From NCBI RefSeq assembly GCF_901709675.1, contig NC_051089.1:21181508-21245507 (forward strand): 64,000 bases of DNA, read 5' to 3'. Origin of the DNA: Syngnathus acus. Its lineage: Eukaryota > Chordata > Actinopteri > Syngnathiformes > Syngnathidae. The notes beneath the pieces are model-generated. The model saw only the letters and a list, made by a program, of their open reading frames with translations, was not told the origin of the DNA and ran no database searches. The position numbers and the translations under genes were made by a program. Each line of letters begins with the position of its first letter. Positions within the stretch are counted from its first letter, which is position 1. Below, in pieces: positions 60,174 to 64,000 of this stretch.

Positions 60174-62565
60174 CAGGGGTCGGGAACCTTTTTGACTAAG
60201 AGAGCCATGAAAGCAAAAAATTTGGAAATTTATTTCAGTGAGAGCCATATAATATATTTTAAAAGTGAATTCAACTAAATGTCAGTATAATAAGCCTCTG
60301 AATTTATTCTTTTAAATAATGTTTTAACACTCACCATTAATGCGACTTCTGGTGCTGCATGGATTTGCTGATGTCTTTGTAGTCGGGTTGGTACTTGGTG
60401 AGGTTAAGCTTCATGCAAGCGTTGAGGCTTTCATCCGTTAAACGTGATCGTAGGTTGGACTTGATGTTTTTAAGATGTGAGAATGACTGCTCACATGCAT
60501 ACGTAGATCCAAACATGGTCAATACAGCAATACTCACACGCTGCAGTGTGTGGTATGTGACAGGAAGCGCGTTCCAAGTTTTGAGAATCAGCTGGTCTTC
60601 GGGTTGGAGTTTTTTCATTTCTGTCCACATGTGCTTGCTCGCCAACTCCGCTTTCTGTCGTGTGATTCTTTCCAAATCTTCATTCAGTGACTTGAACTTA
60701 TTCACCCACATGTCTGAGGCCTTCAGGTCAGCCACTTCTGCTTCAAAATCTCTGACGGAGACACCAGGGATGTCATTCAGGTCGGCTGTGTTCAGTGAAC
60801 ACTCGTTTGGATGGGTGATGAACTTAAAAAGACGAGTGTGCTCACGAAATTCTCCAAAGCGTGCTTTGAAGGACTGTAGGAGACTGGATGTGCAGCCAGC
60901 TAGCTGGTGGAGATCAAGGTTTTGAATGGGCTCACTTGCTGTGCATGCATCTTTAAATTGGCTCAGTTTTTCAAAATGTAGTAAACGACCTGTTTCAAGA
61001 TCCGTGATGAAAAGCTCCAGCTTGTTTTCAAAAACAAATACAGCTTGTTGAAGGGATAACACTGTATTTCCAATGCCTTGCATTTTCACGTTGAGCTGGT
61101 TCAGATGTTCAGTCAGATCTACGAGATAGTAAAACTTGAGGAGCCACTCGGTGTCGGCTAGCTCAGGATGCCCGACGCCTTTCATTTCAAGGAAAGTCCG
61201 GATTTCGTTCAGGCAAGCCGCAAAACGGCTAAGCACCTTCCCTCTTGACAACCAACGCACATTGCTGTGCAAAAGCAGACCAGGATAGTTATTTACAACT
61301 TCATCCAGCAGTGTTTTAAACTGGCGATCATTTAAGGCTCGGGCAACAATAAAGTTGATCACACGAATGACCAGCGACATCACTTCGCCAAACTGCCTGT
61401 CACACATCTGAGCACAAAGTGCCTCCATGTGTATAATGCAATGGAAACTTAGGATGGGTCTATTTTCATGTTCACGGAGAAGCGCCACAAATCCTTTGTT
61501 TTTCCCCACCATACACGGAGCACCATCAGTACACACTGAGAGAAGTTTATCCATAGGTAGACATTTTTCTTGAGCAAACTCCATGAAAGACTTGAATAAA
61601 TCCTCACCTCTTGTGGACCCTTTTAATGGCAGAACAGCAAGACTTTCTTCGCGCAGTGTGTCACCAACAGCATATCTTGCAATCACGCTGAACTGCGACA
61701 AATGGCTCACGTCTGTTGACTCATCCAAAGCCAGAGAAAAGAACGGCGCTGCATTTATGTCCTTCACTTGCGTTTCCTCCACTTTGTTTGCCATCACGAT
61801 GGTACGATCATGAACAGTTCTTGCCGACAGAGGCATGTCTTGTATCCGTTTGATTATCTTGTCTTTGTTCGGAAGATCATCAAAAAGTTCATTGGCTACA
61901 TCCAGCATGAACGTTTTAGCATACTCGCCATCTGTGAATGGTTTTCCGTTCCTCACTATTGCTAAAGAACCAGCAAAGCTAGCCGAATTATAGTCACCTT
62001 GCCGGGTCCATACGCGGAGTTGCTGCTGGCTAGCTTGCACCCTGCTCAGAAGCTCTTGGCACGCTTTCTTTCTGCTGTCTCCCGCAGGGTATTTTGATGC
62101 AAAGGTAGCGTGGCGCGTGTCGAAGTGCCGCTTTACATTCGACCGTTTCAACGATGTAATTTTGTCATTGCAAATTAGACACACCGCAGAACCCGGTCTC
62201 TCCACAAAGGCGAATTCTTCGGTCCATTCGTCCTGAAATGTACGATACTCGTCGTCTTTTTTTTCTTTTCGCCATCTTCTTCGTCGAAGGGTTAGCTTTG
62301 AGCTAATGACCGAGCAGACGCAGTCTCAGACTGATTCAAAAGGGGGCGGGGCGTTTACCTGTTTTACCCAGCAACGGCAAACGTAGGCCAGTATCATCCA
62401 ATTAAAATAATGGACAATTGCTCCTGCAGCCCTGAACAGGACATGCACAGTGAAAAATCGATGGATGGATTAAAACAAGTGAGAATATTTTGTTTTATCT
62501 GCGAGCCATATGCAATCATCAAAAGAGCCACATCTGGCTCGCGAGCCATAGGTTCCCGACCCCTG
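60174..62565 (-). mobile_element. hAT transposon, nearly intact, 8-bp target duplication
   Basis: The 2392-bp element has 16-bp perfect terminal inverted repeats, CAGGGGTCGGGAACCT, and flanking GTTTAGCT at 60166-60173 and 62566-62573. One long transposase frame fills most of it. Sub-terminal GAGAGCCAT and GCGAGCCAT motifs repeat near both ends. It sits inside pogo-type element M4 and is not itself interrupted, so it is among the youngest insertions in the window. Confidence 0.96.
60337..62205 (-). CDS. hAT transposase (GTF2IRD2/ZBED-like), 622 codons open
   Basis: The frame reads without a stop from above 62205 to the stop at 60337. Numbered from the GTG at 62205, a BED-type zinc finger uses Cys9, Cys12, His27 and His32. 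The catalytic domain shows SLALDEST (about 158-164), CTDGAPCMVGKNKGF (about 225) and FHCIIHMEALC (about 254-264). The C-terminal dimerisation region is FGSTYACEQSFSHLKNIKSN (about 565-584) with RSRLTDESLNACMKL. No internal stop or frameshift is seen. The only defect noticed is at the N-terminus: an ATG at 62275 followed by MAKRKK-like codons is out of frame by one base because of a run of eight A (plus-strand T, 62257-62264). The enzyme would act in the nucleus, cutting and pasting hAT elements with this TIR. It is a transposon gene, not a host gene. Confidence 0.93.
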   Translation of the reverse strand: MERPGSAVCLICNDKITSLKRSNVKRHFDTRHATFASKYPAGDSRKKACQELLSRVQASQQQLRVWTRQGDYNSASFAGSLAIVRNGKPFTDGEYAKTFMLDVANELFDDLPNKDKIIKRIQDMPLSARTVHDRTIVMANKVEETQVKDINAAPFFSLALDESTDVSHLSQFSVIARYAVGDTLREESLAVLPLKGSTRGEDLFKSFMEFAQEKCLPMDKLLSVCTDGAPCMVGKNKGFVALLREHENRPILSFHCIIHMEALCAQMCDRQFGEVMSLVIRVINFIVARALNDRQFKTLLDEVVNNYPGLLLHSNVRWLSRGKVLSRFAACLNEIRTFLEMKGVGHPELADTEWLLKFYYLVDLTEHLNQLNVKMQGIGNTVLSLQQAVFVFENKLELFITDLETGRLLHFEKLSQFKDACTASEPIQNLDLHQLAGCTSSLLQSFKARFGEFREHTRLFKFITHPNECSLNTADLNDIPGVSVRDFEAEVADLKASDMWVNKFKSLNEDLERITRQKAELASKHMWTEMKKLQPEDQLILKTWNALPVTYHTLQRVSIAVLTMFGSTYACEQSFSHLKNIKSNLRSRLTDESLNACMKLNLTKYQPDYKDISKSMQHQKSH

Positions 62566-62747
62566 GTTTAGCTTGTTGTTGCTCGTTCATGTCTGTTCTT
62601 GGTGTTGGATTTTGTCGAATAAATTTCCCCCAAAATGCGACTTATACACCGGAGCAACTTATATATGTTTTTTTTTCACTTTATTGTGCATTTTATGGCT
62701 GATGCGACGTATATTCCGGAGCGACTTTTAGTCCGTAAAATACGGTA

Positions 62748-64000
62748 ATTGTAAATAACATGTTAATGTAACTTTTACTATCTAAGAAAAAAAAAATACT
62801 CAAACGGAATACCTAAGACTTGGTGATAATTCAGTAACAATATACTATATCATGATAGACACAGTATAATATCGCTTAAAAAAATCAGGACGCATACCCC
62901 ACCCCGGTGTAGGTACCAGATCTACTTCAGATTGACTGTTGATGACATCACGCGATGGCAACTCCAACTGAACAAACTACACTAAACCCCAACAAATTAC
63001 AGTAATGATATATTTGAGTTTTCTGAATATGCATCATTCACATTGTAATACAGAGAATAACGGTCGTATAATATTGACTGAAATATTGATTTGCTATAAT
63101 GTAATACTGTGCCTCAATAGATGAAAATAATGTTTTTCTTTGCTTTGTTTTTCTTTGCTCATTGAATTCACTTTGAGGTTTGAACATAATTGCACATTTG
63201 TAATACAGAGATTAACAACAAACTGGACCGTAATATTGAGATGTTCATTTTTAATATAAAATATCTACCCTGGAAAGATCTCTATTAGAAGCAGTAAAGA
63301 AACGATAATTTGAGCTCAAAAATGTATTTTGAGATCACAAGAACCATTTTTGCAAACCTTGTCCGCCTAACCAGACGTGCCGAACCACAGAAAAAGAAAG
63401 AGTCGTCACGTGCGCTCGTGCACCAGAGTGTGTGCAGCATACGTACTGAATGCTGAATGAACGCGTAACTTGTTCAAATTAATGACTGGTCACGTTAGTG
63501 TAATTCTTGCAACATCATGCGTAGTAACACGGTAAAACACCTTCAGATTGGAAATGTGTTGTTCAAGTAAAGGATTTGTTAGCTCTGCTGTTACCACCTC
63601 CAATCCTCTCAGCGTTGCACTTAACGGGCAAGTAAAAAATGTCTTATGACATATTCATCTAAAAAGATTAGGTCACATCTACAGTACAATTATACAGTAG
63701 TACATAAAAAAATCAGATTGGCTAAAACATTAATTTATTAGAAACATAGTTCATGCAGCTATCATACCTGGCATCTCCATGATTTTATAATCGGGGATTT
63801 CATAACATATTAAACATAAACAGAAGCCCAGACAACAAACCAACAAAAATACACTTGACATTATAGTATATATTCTTTTATTATGAACACTGAACAGTGT
63901 GAAATAGATTGAAACATAATCAAAAGCTTTGGAAAAAAAATCTAATTTTGACCTTATTTGAATCTAATCTTTCACTGAAGGTCCAAATTGAAATACAGTG
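62748..64000. other. Intron 5 continuation, nothing recognised
   Basis: AT-rich, with no transposon ends and no brsk2 exon. The expected next exon (SPHYACPEV and on) is not present up to 64000. Confidence 0.6.

Larger units (their letters stand above)
57294..62745. mobile_element. pogo-type non-autonomous element M4, containing two later insertions
   Basis: The left end CCGTATTTTTCGGACTATAA at 57294 and the right end TTTTAGTCCGTAAAATACGG ending at 62745 are flanked by TA at 57292-57293 and 62746-62747. It lies in the opposite orientation to M1. The left part carries two to three tandem copies (period about 170 bp, 57815-58205) of the transposase acidic tail: SDTEDEDSDGFIDLE and SDMEVEDSDEFIDLE, each with a stop. 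Element M5 (58399-60081) and a hAT (60174-62565) are inserted in it. Confidence 0.85.

Overview
This window is vertebrate, almost certainly teleost fish, nuclear DNA. It holds four spliced coding exons that translate to the N-terminal kinase domain of a BR serine/threonine kinase (brsk2, also called SAD-A). They lie on the + strand at 42691-42785, 50548-50633, 53312-53452 and 56670-56786. The joined reading stays in frame across all three internal introns. It runs from just after the glycine loop, through the VAIK lysine, HRD and DFG motifs, to the activation-loop LETSCG. The first exon was not found, and the exons after the activation loop lie beyond the window. On this reading, most of the 42.7 kb upstream of 42691 is intron 1 or upstream flank, and 56787-64000 is the start of intron 5. 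No other host gene was recognised.

Nearly everything else is transposable elements, many nested. In order: two abutting truncated Tc1 elements (1-2680), the second split by a 279-bp hAT MITE; a TA-flanked terminal-inverted-repeat element carrying a seven-unit array of about 251 bp (3394-5460); a MITE with 49-bp internal direct repeats (10490-10904); a related MITE holding a SINE (13453-14405); L2-type LINE pieces (14414-15215); an internally deleted pogo/Tigger-like transposon (18711-20478); a 2.8-kb LINE with a 14-bp target duplication and an in-frame endonuclease-RT deletion fusion (21037-23852), itself hit by a foldback hAT MITE; several copies of a pogo-type family with ends reading CCGTAATTTTCGGAC (25750-27152, 30617-31922, 34484-35732, 57294-62745 and 58399-60081); more LINE fragments; and a full tRNA-type SINE (39836-40142).

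Within brsk2 intron 2, a Tc1-like element (about 44214-49772) was split by a 4.6-kb hAT. That hAT was in turn hit by a mariner-like element with an arthropod-style N-terminal domain (44366-45111) and by a 2.2-kb L2 copy with a 500-codon open RT. Intron 4 carries a decayed Tc1 (54162-55677) and a hAT MITE. Intron 5 carries a pogo-type element that contains a second pogo-type element, the latter with a roughly 335-bp near-perfect inverted repeat, and an almost intact hAT transposon (60174-62565) with a 622-codon transposase frame.

Five hAT insertions have perfect 8-bp target duplications, which fixes their borders exactly and gives a relative order of insertion. No CRISPR, operon, phage or bacterial feature is present. 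The likeliest novelty lies in the element biology: a nearly intact hAT, an arthropod-type mariner relic, pogo-family elements that have amplified internal tandem arrays, and a long hairpin inside a neuronal kinase gene.
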